From: Prostheceraeus crozeri
Taxonomy: Eukaryota; Platyhelminthes; Polycladida; Euryleptidae
Direction: 5' to 3'
NCBI GenBank assembly: GCA_907163375.1
Contig: CAJQUW010007812.1
Coordinates: 62,001-126,000 of the forward strand
DNA: 64,000 nt
Shown: positions 17,943 to 28,653 of the stretch, in pieces
Position numbering within the stretch: the first letter of the stretch is position 1
Layout: the number at the start of each line of letters is the position of its first letter
Position numbers and translations under genes: made by a program
The notes under the pieces: model-generated
Database searches by the model: none
The model's input: the letters and a program-made list of their open reading frames with translations, nothing else
What the model was told of the DNA's origin: nothing

Positions 17943-19501
17943 TGCAAAAGTATGCTAATATATTTTCCAATGTGAATAATATGGAAAGTGAAAATAAGGA
18001 CTCGTTTCTAATCTACTTGCCCAGTAATGCTTCTATGAATAAATTTCCCAAAAATAAACCATCAGACTATCGAGTAGAATTAAATCGTCCACTACATTTA
18101 GAAGGTGAATGGGAGGTTGGCGTTTCTAGTATTTGCTATGATAGCAATATTCAGAATGCGAATGATTTGGAAGAAATGATATTGACTCCTCGCACCCATG
18201 ATGGAATAACGATGAATAATGCATTCCAGTTCCCATACAATTTAACATCAGATGGAAAGTGGAACTATGAATGGATTCAGATAAAATCAGATTCTTATGA
18301 ACCATTTGGGAATGAGAAAATTATTAAGGCATTCAATAGTGGTAATACTTCCATCATGAAGAATAAAAATCAGAGAGCTTATGAGTTTACTATCTATCAT
18401 TGGAGTGGGAGACAGTTCCTTCGCTTTCATTCTTTTACTAAAGGTCTTACACTGAGGTTGGATAATAAATTCTATCCACATCTTGGTTTTGGTCATGGAC
18501 TACATCTAACGTCAATTGCTACTGCAAATGTTAAAAAAGTTTATTCAAATCGAATCAACAAATTTCATTATAGATTTAAAATATTTGATGAAGATGTTGT
18601 AGAATGCGAAGAACGCATCATTTTGAAAAAGCGTGGTGTTCAACCTTTATCATTTATTGAGTTAGTAAAACGATGGAATGAAACTGTGGGTAAGAAGTAT
18701 GGAGAAAAAATTATGGCGGACAAAAATAAGTTGGTTATTCAGAAATATAATGACAAACTTACAGTTTATTTCTCTCCAACCTTGCGCCATTTTGTAAGAC
18801 ATTATACACCTATTATTGGAAGCGGTGTGGTGTATGCTTCTCATGAATATCACACTAAAGCTGATTCAGTTAATGATGAATGGTGGGTGGACATCTATGG
18901 TGATCACATCAAGAAAATTTACCAGTCTTATGAAGAATCTAAAGTTGCTATCAATATAATGCCGCGTCTATATTATACAGTTGAAAGCTTCATTCATGTA
19001 GTAAATCCTTACATACAACAGAAGTTGAAGCATGTGATGAAAAGTAAATATGATGCAAAGACACACCACATTTCGTTTTCAATTGAAAATCAACGCGTTG
19101 TTCTGAAACTGGGCGATGACATTCAATGTCAATTGAGTAAAAATTTGAAAAAACTCTTTGGTTTTTCAATGCTACAAACTGTGTTTACTGCTGCGCATAC
19201 GATTGGTATAGAAACACCAATGACACTTGATAAACATGAACAGCACCTTTACATTCAAAGTGATTTGATTCTACCTATTTCTGTTGGTGAGAAAAAAGAA
19301 TACATTTTACGCGATTTCATTCATGATAAAGACGCTTCATATGGAATAGTTGAGAAGATGTTTGAATCTATTTTCTATCATCCCGTCGTCAAACAAACTA
19401 TACCCTCTATTGCTATCAAAATTACCAATGGTTTACAAGAGTGCATCCATGTGAAAGATACTAAATCCCTCGTAACTTTAGTGTTTCGGAAAACAAAGTG
19501 A
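17942..19501 (+). CDS. Penton-like virion protein 2 (tandem paralogue)
   Basis: 519 residues from 17942; a second in-frame ATG at 17981 gives MESENKDSFLIYLPSN, the more usual start for the family. Shared blocks with the upstream gene: HLEGEWEVGVSSICY, DEWWVDIYGDHIK, YYTVESFIHVVNPYI and a closing SLVTLVFRK. The two genes arose by tandem duplication and have diverged strongly. AATAAA at ~19525 ends the unit. Confidence 0.65.
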   Translation: MQKYANIFSNVNNMESENKDSFLIYLPSNASMNKFPKNKPSDYRVELNRPLHLEGEWEVGVSSICYDSNIQNANDLEEMILTPRTHDGITMNNAFQFPYNLTSDGKWNYEWIQIKSDSYEPFGNEKIIKAFNSGNTSIMKNKNQRAYEFTIYHWSGRQFLRFHSFTKGLTLRLDNKFYPHLGFGHGLHLTSIATANVKKVYSNRINKFHYRFKIFDEDVVECEERIILKKRGVQPLSFIELVKRWNETVGKKYGEKIMADKNKLVIQKYNDKLTVYFSPTLRHFVRHYTPIIGSGVVYASHEYHTKADSVNDEWWVDIYGDHIKKIYQSYEESKVAINIMPRLYYTVESFIHVVNPYIQQKLKHVMKSKYDAKTHHISFSIENQRVVLKLGDDIQCQLSKNLKKLFGFSMLQTVFTAAHTIGIETPMTLDKHEQHLYIQSDLILPISVGEKKEYILRDFIHDKDASYGIVEKMFESIFYHPVVKQTIPSIAIKITNGLQECIHVKDTKSLVTLVFRKTK

Positions 19502-22500
19502 AGTCATTGTGATATGTTTATTGAAATAAAAATATAAATATATGAAAAAGTCTTTTCACAGATATAGGGGGAATGAGCTGACTGCAGGCATATATTCACA
19601 AGGAAGAAACGATCTCATGCGATACATAAAACAACCATGTATATCTACAAAAAGCAACATCAAAATACTGAGTTAAAGTTGATTATGTCAATACATCTCC
19701 TGAATGTGGTAGCGTGATTTTTATTCTTTTGGGTGGAGGTATGTTTGTGTCAGGATGTCCATGTGGAAGAGATGTGTTATGTCCTATCCAACACCTCTTA
19801 TCCTCCCATGCTGAAAGTGCTCGTTTCTTGAACGTGTACGTTTTCACAGTATGAACTTGAGATTTTAAGATTGTCATATTGACAAACGTTATAGTTTTAT
19901 TTTTATAGGCCTTCTTATAGGACCGATGTTTCATTTTATGAACAATGGATTTTGATATACCTTTAGCACGCTTAATACTATCTGCACATTCTTTTAATTT
20001 CATGGAATACATTTTAGGACGGAGGAGAATCATTTCATCTATTTCCTTTCCTGCTGTTTCATCCTTAAAACAACCAAGTTTGGCTTTATTCTGTATGGAA
20101 TAGAGTGGATGAGTGGGATTGTAGTTAGATGTGTCGAAATATTTTTCTAATGACTTGCCTACGTCATTAAAATTTAAATCTTTTTGAGTGGTAATTCCTA
20201 AAAAGAAACTATCTGTATCACCACCCAGCAAGCGAACCTCTTTTACGAGAGGGCATGGTTTTAATATTTTGTAGAAGAGTTGATACATTTCAAGCTTGGA
20301 ATAATCTAAAACGGCTTGCCCAATATAGATGGGTTTGCACAACTCAACTTCTGATTTTATCATTTTAACACCTACAAGATCCTCATCGATGATGTCTCTA
20401 TCAATGAAAAGAGGTGATGAGGTCAATTTGTGATATTTTTGTTCATCAACGACTAGTTTGTAGTTCATACGTTTTCTAACATCCTCCATGGTCTTTCCGA
20501 AAAGACTGTTATTCTTATATTTATAAAAATCCTTTTCAAAATTATTTTGGGCGAGTGCACGTTTTTGACTGTTACTATCTATGTAGGGTTTGAGGAAGGC
20601 TTTCTGTCTAAATTTGATAATGCGGTGAACTGACTTTAGAAGCATGCCCATTTCTAAATAGAATTTTAATATGCAGAAGTGTACGAGATAATTTTTCTTA
20701 TCATATTGGGTGAGTAAAAGTTTGCGGCATGGTTTGTACCTTGGCTGTCCACACTCTGTTAAGTTATTATGAAATTGTGACATGAATGGTGAAAACATAT
20801 CTTCAGTCACTTCACCAGATTCAGGTGCGAGTGGGAAATCAGCAGTTTTATTTTTAATGCTATTTGGATAAATCAAATCCACTTCAAAATAATATCCCCA
20901 ATCACCTGCATCTGGAATCTTCAGTATGTTTGAAGGGTTGGAGTAATACTCAAGCTCATCTTGATTTAACCAACTAAACTCGGAATGAGGTAGTGGTTTA
21001 GACAGTGAACTGCCATATAAATTATTTTGGTCATAGTACTTTAGGTGGATATGATCATCACCTACTGTTTCAGATTTTATATGATGTTTATTTACAAATG
21101 TGAGACCACCGCGTATTCCGCGCTCAAATATATTATACATCTCCGGGTCTTGTAAGAGATGAATGGTCTCACCAGTCATTTTAAAGGCTGATTTAAAGGA
21201 CATGGCTGGTAGACTGACAAAGTGGACAGGATCTAATTTGTCTTCTTCTAATGCCACTCGTCGAAATTCCTGAAAGACATCAGCCGGCAAAATGACATCT
21301 AATTCTAAGTAAGCGATCATATAATCGCCAAACGTTTTACAATCAAATTTTAACCATGCCTCTTGAGCATGTTCATAATCTTCTACTGGACAATCTTCAC
21401 CCATCAAATCGTTTTGGAATTTGTCAATGGAAGGAAGGGTTGTTTCATTTAGTTTAGACATTGAGCTAAAATACGCATAAGGAAAGACTCTTTTGCGAGT
21501 GATTATTTCATCCGTTAAGTTTGGATAGTGTTTCTTCAAAGTTTGACTATGGGGAAGAAACTTGAGATTACGAACGAGAGAAGCTAGTGACGCTGACATG
21601 AATTGGAATGAATCTAAAAATTTTATTTCGAAGAAGACTGTCTTATTTTCTTTAGTTTTATCTACTAGTACTTTCGCTGTCATTGCCATGAATTTTTCCC
21701 TCGTTTGCGCTATTACATTAAACTACCACGATTTCATCTGGCTCAACCCTCCTTTTATGAGCATATGACTGTCATAGCCCTTAAAGTTATGAAAAATGAC
21801 GGGTAGTACACGACGTCTCAACCTAAGTGAAAAGTTACATTTGGAGCAGAGTGCGTTTCTAAATTTACCAGTGATGTGATCATGATCACGCACTTTCTTA
21901 ATTTTATCGTCATCAAACGTTTTATGACATTTAGGACAGGATGTGCAACTTTCAAATTTTTGTTTGTCTTCATCTGACATATGTAGTGACTTACGCTGCA
22001 ATTGGGAATCATATGATTGTTGAAATTTAGCAGCTTTATCGAGAAATTCTAGACATTTTGAAATGCAATCTTCACCTTGCCAAGTATGCATTTTGTTTTG
22101 TCTATTCCTAAAGTGGTCATGCCATACTTCATAGCAGGATATGGCTGCTAGCTTGTGGATGATGTCATCAATGTAGCATTCTATGTCTGCGTAAATGACA
22201 CGCAGGGGACTTAATTCGTCACCATTATCCCTATGTGAAAAAATTTTATCTTTGGGCATGCGTTCCATTTGTAATTTACCTCGCTTGCACCATTCATAGT
22301 GAGTTTCAAATTTATCTTTACTCCAAGAGGAGCGGATGCAGCGGTCGCATACAAAATGTTCACCTCTTTTAGAGTGCCCCAAGTGAGTGTACAAGCGAGA
22401 GATTTTGGGAATACCACAGTAGTGCCATTCCTCGCTATCATCTTGTTTTACTAATAAGAGGTTGACTACACGTTCATAACAAGTTGAACGTGAATCATAG

Positions 22501-23464
22501 CGGGCACCCTTCAACCCCTTCTCCCACACGTGAACGACAATTTTAATCTGATTATGTTTTTCGAACGTTTCTACATCTTTGATTTTCACGTTGTTACTAT
22601 CACAACCTTCAAAGCCTAGTTCATCCTCCGACTGTCTATAGCTATAGGTGCGATCTCGATGCGCGTTGACATCATTATAGTGAAGGATGGATAGGACTGC
22701 ATATATGAAACACTGTGATTTACAATCAACATTGATGACAGCTTTCTTATTATACAACGTTTTTGGTAGTTTAAATGTGCCTCGAGCTGCATGACTTTCT
22801 AATAGGGAAATTTTGAATATGGCTGAGTCCACACCATCAAAAATGAGAGCGCTATCGCGTTCATTGAATTTATCTACATTTGATTTTAAACATTGAATGT
22901 GAAAATTTAGCCAAGACTCGCAGTCTACAACTTCGGTTGCGGAAGAGGAAGGAACATGAAACTGTATTCTCTCCGTCACTTGACCCGTTTGAAAATCTAT
23001 CTTAATATATTTTAGTTTAAGGTAGATGAGCGCCTTCATTCTAAAATTGTCTAAATTGTTGAAGAGCGCTTCGATGTTAGAATTTTGAAGGAGCCACTCA
23101 GGAAAATCTACTATTTGAGTATTGGACTCCATGCAGTAGTCGCGTACTAAATTATTATGTGAAACATTAATGAGGGAGATGGTAGAGGTACCGTTGGTGT
23201 AGTGATCATTTGCATGCGTGTGTTGAAGTCTGTGCGAAGATCGCTGAAAGTGACTATCAAAAGAAAGAGGGCACAAATCGCAAGGAAAGGAGATGTCATC
23301 GTCATAATCAACTTCACCTCCGGAGATTGATGCCGCTTTGCGTTGACACACACGTTGTTTGATGTGTCGAAGGAGACTGTGCTTCCTTGTAAACATATGT
23401 CCGCAGTCGGCACATTCCCACTCGTTGCCTTGTCGCGAGAGTCCTGAGCTGGAACTCACATCAC

Positions 23465-23523
23465 CTGAAAGAGAAATCATTCTATCATCTCTGTTCAAGT
23501 CTCAGTGTATTGTTACAACCTAC
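23465..23523 (-). other. Putative second PolB intron, 59 bp
   Basis: Donor CAAA|GTAGGT and acceptor TTTCTCTTTCAG restore phase between exon 2 and the zinc-finger exon. Without it the exon-2 frame hits TAA. Confidence 0.55.
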
Positions 23524-23584
23524 TTTGACTCAACAACTCTAAACTTTCCTCGAGAAGGGAGGGCGTTGGTGATGAAGTTGATGC

Positions 23585-23651
23585 CTGAAATTGAGGAAGA
23601 TGCTATTAGCCACACGTTTGAGGGAGATGAGTGAAAAAATTTTCAACTTAC
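23585..23651 (-). other. 67-bp PolB intron after an ATG-only exon
   Basis: Minus-strand donor ATG|GTAAGT (23652/23651) and acceptor AATTTCAG|GCATCA (23585/23584). Same length, position and exon-2 opening (GCATC) as the intron at 7643-7709. Confidence 0.7.
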
Positions 23652-23861
23652 CATTTCAACGAAATCAAGTTTAAGGTTGATACTTCAACAAGATAGAGAC
23701 TTCACTCAAATAATACGTCTCAAATTTGGAATTCACGAGAGAGCATTTCACTTGTACGCCTCAAATATAGAATTCGCTAGAGAACACTTCACTTATACGT
23801 CTCAAAGACAGAGTGAAATGACACGAATGTCACTTTGCATATATATGATATATATGATAGA

Positions 23862-23871
23862 TATATTTATA
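23862..23871 (-). promoter_or_regulatory. TATA box candidate for PolB
   Basis: TATAAATATA on the minus strand about 210 bp before the PolB start codon, at the edge of the 371-bp tandem repeat. A second minus-strand TATA (CTATATAAGC) lies at 25424-25433 outside the repeat. Confidence 0.4.
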
Positions 23872-25008
23872 CCATGAGAAGACTGGCTCAGACATGAAAA
23901 CCTGTAGAGTTGGTAAGAGGTTGACAGACTTTGAGCAGCTTGATAGCAAGCCGTAGAGAGCTTGATTCACCAGCGTTTTGCAATGGAGATGTTTAGAGGC
24001 CACCCATGACAAGATAGCTAAGACTCAACCGATTGGCGTTGAAAGTGCTACGTTGAGAACTGTGTCAAATGCCCAACATGAGACATGAGATGTTCCAGCG
24101 TTTACGGTCTAAACTATGACACACTCCCTTGCCACACTTATCACTACGGCATCGTCCGCCGTCCCGAAGGAACACCCTGTCAGTGGAATATTACAGCAAA
24201 ACTCTCCATGTCTTGCTCGCTTTCAGTGAAAAGCCGCTTATACCATGAGAAGACTGGCTCAGACATGAAAACCTGTAGAGTTGGTAAGAGGTTGACAGAC
24301 TTTGAGCAGCTTGATAGCAAGCCGTAGAGAGCTTGATTCACCAGCGTTTTGCAATGGAGATGTTTAGAGGCCACCCATGACAAGATAGCTAAGACTCAAC
24401 CGATTGGCGTTGAAAGTGCTACGTTGAGAACTGTGTCAAATTCCCAACATGAGACATGAGATGTCCCAGCGTTTACGGTCTAAACTATGACACACTCCCT
24501 TGCCACACTTATCACTACGGCATCGTCCGCCGTCCCGAAGGAACACCCTGTCAGTGGAATATTACAGCAAAACTCTCCATGTCTTGCTCGCTTTCAGTGA
24601 AAAGCCGCTTATACCATGAGAAGACTGGCTCAGACATGAAAACCTGTAGAGTTGGTAAGAGGTTGACAGACTTTGAGCAGCTTGATAGCAAGCCGTAGAG
24701 AGCTTGATTCACCAGCGTTTTGCAATGGAGATGTTTAGAGGCCACCCATGACAAGATAGCTAAGACTCAACCGATTGGCGTTGAAAGTGCTACGTTGAGA
24801 ACTGTGTCAAATTCCCAACATGAGACATGAGATGTCCCAGCGTTTACGGTCTAAACTATGACACACTCCCTTGCCACACTTATCACTACGGCATCGTCCG
24901 CCGTCCCGAAGGAACACCCTGTCAGTGGAATATTACAGCAAAACTCTCCATGTCTTGCTCGCTTTCAGTGAAAAGCCGCTTATACCATGAGAAGACTGGC
25001 TCAGACAT
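23870..25008. repeat. 371-bp tandem repeat, about 3.07 copies
   Basis: The unit beginning TACCATGAGAAGACTGGC starts at 23870, 24241, 24612 and (partial) 24983, an exact 371-bp period with very few differences (one or two substitutions per unit). It lies between the PolB promoter and the right TIR. Open frames in it repeat identically and are not genes. Confidence 0.95.
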
Positions 25009-25009
25009 C

Positions 25010-25694
25010 ATTAAAAATGCTTTCATTGACTTCAGCAGGGTCGAAAACCCCAGAAAACCTCCAAAAATAGTGAATTTAAAATTTTCAACTTTTTAGCACT
25101 AATTATGAAATTTTATAAGTAGTCTATCACTTAGGGCAGGTCAATAGCGACCGAACCCTTTTTGAATCAAGTCAAACGGACTTGTAGAAGCAAAGTTACA
25201 AGCCTTTAAAGTTTTGGAGTCTTTTATGGCCTGGAGACGAAGGCCATCTCCTGGCGAACCTCTAAGTCTGACGCCTTAGCTGATATCAGCAATGAAATTT
25301 TCTAAGTCGGTTTCTTACAGAAACCCGGAATTTGGAATGTCCGAAGCTATCATCGGAGCTCAGAGAGACGACCTACCTCTGACAATCGCTCTTGTCTTAA
25401 TGACAAGTCTCTCTCGGTTCCCAGCTTATATAGTGTGTGGCGATCAGCTGATGACGTAATACCTATCTTTCAAATACTAAAAATCCCGTCTATCTCCGCT
25501 TCTAGTGCTCCGATTGAGCTGGAAATATACCATTTCCATGTAGAATTTGATGCTGAATCCGAATCTGGCCTCCGTCTTCTCATCCAATGCTTCGTTTTGG
25601 CTCTACAGTAGGCAGCCATCGCAAAAATTCTAACTCGTTTTTTCGAAAAATGTTGAAAATTTTTTCTCGCCGATTGCCTTGAAACTCACCATAC
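25010..25694. other. Non-coding subterminal region of Polinton A
   Basis: No gene. Contains a minus-strand TATA (25424-25433), a minus-strand GTAAGA donor-like site near 25313 and, from ~25545, an extra diverged copy of the inner TIR segment (ATCCGAATCTGGCCTCCGTC). Confidence 0.5.
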
Positions 25695-26190
25695 AGATAG
25701 AGAATTTCACGCTGATTCCAAATCTGAAATCCGTTTTCCAATCCGATGCTTCGTTTTGAAGCTACAGCCTAAAACGTCCAAAATTCTAACTCTGTCGTTT
25801 TTCGCCAATCTCCCAAAATCTTAAATGGCGTCTCACATCTAAACAAAGACAGATATGAACAAGCCGATTCTTTCAGTGAATTTGTCTCACTCTTAGCTTT
25901 CCAACGAGCTATTGCACGACTAAATCCGTCCACTGGAAGCCAAAATCGAACCTAGCTCTCCCGAGGGGGGGGACGACAGCGAAATTTGATGAAAAATGTT
26001 TTGGTGAAGGTCCCAGGTCGAAATTCCACACTTTGGAAAATTTTCAAAATTTTACCCATACAAAGCCACTCTGACACTTAGGATTTTTTCAGGTGAGCTA
26101 CGACAGTCCACCCTCCCAACCTGGCCGGCACACCACGCCAACCTCGACAGCACATCACCGCGCGCTACGACGGCCGGCCAGAGGGGGGGA
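25695..26190. repeat. Right TIR of Polinton A
   Basis: Inverted copy of ~7000-7475: AACTCTGTCGTTTTTCGCCAAT, AGATATGAACAAGCCG, the poly-G run, the CCACTCTGACACT module and the CTGGCCGGCACACC patch all match the left end in reverse. 26191-26317 continues outwards with two GGGGGGACGTCAGCGAA repeats. Confidence 0.8.
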
Positions 26191-26317
26191 CGTCAGCGAA
26201 CCTTTCGGACGCACTTGGCCGACACACCACGACACTCTGTCGTTCCAGGGGGGGACGTCAGCGAAAATTCTTCGATGGCGGCCATCTTGCGCGGTCCAGA
26301 AGTGGAGTTTTACTTAC

Positions 26318-26813
26318 TACTAAAATGAGTGAAGTGCTCCCATTAAATAAAAAAGCTTAAATTTAATCATCATCCAAATTTATCTAATAAAGTTTTGACA
26401 GTTATTTGTGGAAGATCAGGATGTGGAAAAACATATCTATTATTTAAAATTCTAACTACTCCAAATTTTTTGGATTATAACAATCTTATAATTTATACAA
26501 CAACAGCAGAACAACACGTCTATCAATTTATAAAATATGGATTTGAAAATAATCTTAAAAAACAGCAATTGCTTCATTATTCAAAGAATATGAAAAATCT
26601 GAATATGAAGAAGAAATAAGTTCGTGGTGTGAAGAAGCAGCAAAAACTAATCAGTTAGTAGAATATAATAAAAATAAACACATAAAGATACAATTAATAG
26701 ATGATAGTGGTAATATGCAAGATCCTAGTAAACTAGATAAAACAATGAAACGTTGTGTAATTTTTGATGATTGTGTTAATGATAGAAATCAGTCAGTTCA
26801 GAGAAATTATACT
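26318..26813 (+). pseudogene. ATPase 5' part of Polinton B copy 1 (resumed after Polinton A)
   Basis: Collinear with ~33864-34357 of copy 2. ATG at 26325 but a stop follows within 12 codons. The Walker A GRSGCGKT is kept, and the frame break after HYSKNMKNL is the same as in copy 2. Similarity ends at 26813 within the Walker B region, marking the right limit of copy 1 here. Confidence 0.85.
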
Positions 26814-27130
26814 GAAAAGATGACAGCCGTCAAGCAAGGTAGGGCAACACCTGATATAAAAATTGAAAGTACTGACAGAGAAAGAAATAAGAAATACACA
26901 AGACATTTTAATGCATCAAAGTTTAAACACATGAGTGGCTGCAAGAAACGCAAGAAACTGTTCCTCTTTTTTCTCGAGAAAATGTGGTCTGGACAGAGAG
27001 GGGATATAGTAATCTCAGCTCCTTGAGTAAGGCGTTTCGGCGACATGAGCAATTAACTTCTCATGTGCACATTCACTTGGCATTAAAAATGTTCGGGAAA
27101 TTGTTATTGAAAATTCATCTTTTATGAAAA
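26814..27130 (+). pseudogene. hAT-like TTF-type zinc-finger transposase fragment
   Basis: The frame reads KKYTRHFNASKFKHMSGC then KLFLFF, followed in another frame by SNLSSLSKAFRRHEQLTSHV and LALKMFGK. This order matches the TTF-type zinc finger of hAT-related proteins (W...GC...LFCFPCLLF ... HE.S..H). Cysteines are partly lost and the frame is shifted. Whether it is hAT DNA or a captured exon is open. Confidence 0.45.
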
Positions 27131-27313
27131 TTAATGCCATAACATAAAAAAGTCTGGTATAGAAATAGTATTCCAATGCCGAGCGAAGGCCTATGGTCTG
27201 GGAGCACGCGACGCCACTGACTGCGACCATCACTCAAAATGGCTCCCCAGACGAGGAATTTCCTACAATCGTCCTGACTCCTCGATGTAAAAAAACGATC
27301 AGGAACGACTTGC

Positions 27314-27541
27314 CTAGCAATTTGACCTGCGAGAGGTCAGCCTTGGTCGGCCAGAAGACCTTCCATCAGGCCGCTGACAACCTCTTCGCAACCAAAAGTA
27401 AATAGTAGTTTTGGGGACCGTTAATTGTTGCGACACAGTGGCAACTGGCCGGCCATTTCGGATCAAAGCCTCCGCTTGACCCCTACGATAGCCTTTCTGG
27501 TAAGCTTCCATGATAGCAGTTCGCATGAAACTGAAAGACAC
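27314..27541 (-). pseudogene. Tc1-like helix-turn-helix fragment
   Basis: The minus strand reads RNGRPVATVSQQLTVPKTT, IYFWLRR and SSGRPRLTSR, the paired-like HTH and GRPR linker of Tc1/mariner transposases. No catalytic domain follows. Confidence 0.5.
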
Positions 27542-27993
27542 AAAACAAATACAGTCAATGAATTCGATGTTTTTCGATTACACAGTATTGTGTGTGGAGA
27601 GAGAGTGATGAGTCACACTTTCTGGTTAGTGATGAAAATGAGAGATGAATTCCAAGCAAATTGCAAAAGATTGAAACATTATTTAGTCTACTGACTGCTA
27701 TATTTAAAGTATGGTCACGAAATTTTCACACGAGCAATTTCAGAACATGAGCTTTCTAAATACATAAAGTTTGTTGAATTAGGAAGCGACTTTCTATACA
27801 TAATTTACGTTTACGCATTTCAATTCTTTATGAAACAATCTGTAAATGGTAAAGATAGAAACAAGCTACCATGTAAAATTCCAATTTACGTTTACTTTCA
27901 TATCATTCACGAGGCACGCGTTTGATGAAACCCTATAACGGAAGCTTAATGAATTTAGACAATTGCTCATCATTTGGGCATGTCATTCTTTTG
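27542..27993. other. No gene recognised
   Basis: Short AT-rich stretch between the Tc1-like relic and the next transposon; nothing supported. Confidence 0.4.
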
Positions 27994-28554
27994 CACGGTG
28001 TCCCCGAACAAGGTTGAACCCTCAAAAAATTGTACACAACTTTTGTCAACGGTTTTAGGGACAGTTTTGCATCCTGTTTAAAGTTATGTAATTTTTAAAA
28101 TATTCTATTGAGGGCTTTTCGAGAAAAATCGATTTTTCGAAATTCAACTTCCATATATGGAAGGTAGAGGTGAAATAAACGCTAATTTACACATCTGTCA
28201 TTGTATAAATCAAATTCCATCTTTTCTAAGGTTATTGGAACCATTTTATAAAAATTTTGCAAAAAAGTAAGCTATCATTGAGGTTTCTAGTTTGAAATTC
28301 AAATTCAACTTCCATATATGGAAAGTAAACATGAAATAAACATTATTTCGTGTACCTGACATTGTATCAGCATATTTCCATACTTTGTAAGTTAAATGAA
28401 ACCGGTTGTTCTTGACCATATATGCATGAAAAATAAAATCAATCACAGAGGCATAAAATATGAAACTTATATCCAACTTCCATATACGGAAAGTACAATT
28501 ATCAATTGATTATCAGCTGTTATTTCTCAAATCTTCATCGTGGTTAATGAATCA
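27994..28554. repeat. TIR of the outer DNA transposon (left)
   Basis: 561 bp, nearly identical to the inverse of 48026-48627; the right copy has ~44 extra bp near 48065-48110. Three palindromes of the form TTCCATATATGGAA (28150, 28312, and 28483 with one change) are spaced about 165 bp apart; each contains a CC(A/T)6GG box. Confidence 0.9.
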
Positions 28555-28653
28555 AATTTTCACCGCAGATATAATTGCATATAGGCTCAATGAGTAACGA
28601 TCTAAAAAGACTACTTTTTAGAAAACATGAACAAGTTGTATTGATAGGCATTT

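Larger units (their letters stand above)
19683..23654 (-). pseudogene. DNA polymerase B of Polinton A (spliced; one in-frame amber stop)
   Basis: Exon 1 is ATG only (23654-23652), exon 2 is 23584-23524 and exon 3 starts at 23464. Two C2H2 fingers lie near residues 39-61 and 83-105. Exo I is YADIEC (~445), an endonuclease VII-like C..C...DHDHITG..CN module lies near 540-570, and Exo II is HNFKGYDSH (~585). A TAG at 21723-21725 interrupts the frame between exonuclease and polymerase parts; the frame is otherwise open. Beyond it are Exo III (YLELDV), motif A (YDQNNLYG), motif B (NSLFGKTMEDVRK) and motif C (GGDTDSFF). Total ~1280 residues, normal for Polinton protein-primed PolB. Either a recent nonsense mutation or readthrough. 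Confidence 0.85.
6609..26317. mobile_element. Polinton/Maverick A, virus-like transposon nested in Polinton B copy 1
   Basis: About 19.7 kb bounded by related inverted terminal modules (6609-7475 and 25695-26190). It encodes a full Polinton set: PolB, retroviral-type integrase with chromodomain, FtsK/HerA-like packaging ATPase, adenain-type protease, double-jelly-roll capsid candidate and penton-like proteins. Base composition is clearly less AT-rich than Polinton B on either side. No 6-bp duplication could be found because the flanking B sequence has lost ~390 bp. Boundaries are therefore approximate. Confidence 0.85.

Noticed and set aside
24085..25096. Repeated 80-89-codon open frames in the 371-bp tandem repeat, both strands
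   Set aside because: They recur only because the DNA repeats; no motif, no start context, and they continue into non-repeat sequence at the end.
3959..26813. Bacterial or phage origin because of fibre motif and dense genes
   Set aside because: Introns, Pol II promoters, poly(A) signals and animal transposon termini show a eukaryotic element.
28246..28476. 76-codon frame identical to the one at 48145-48375
   Set aside because: Both lie in the TIR of the outer transposon; identity reflects the inverted repeat, not a conserved gene.
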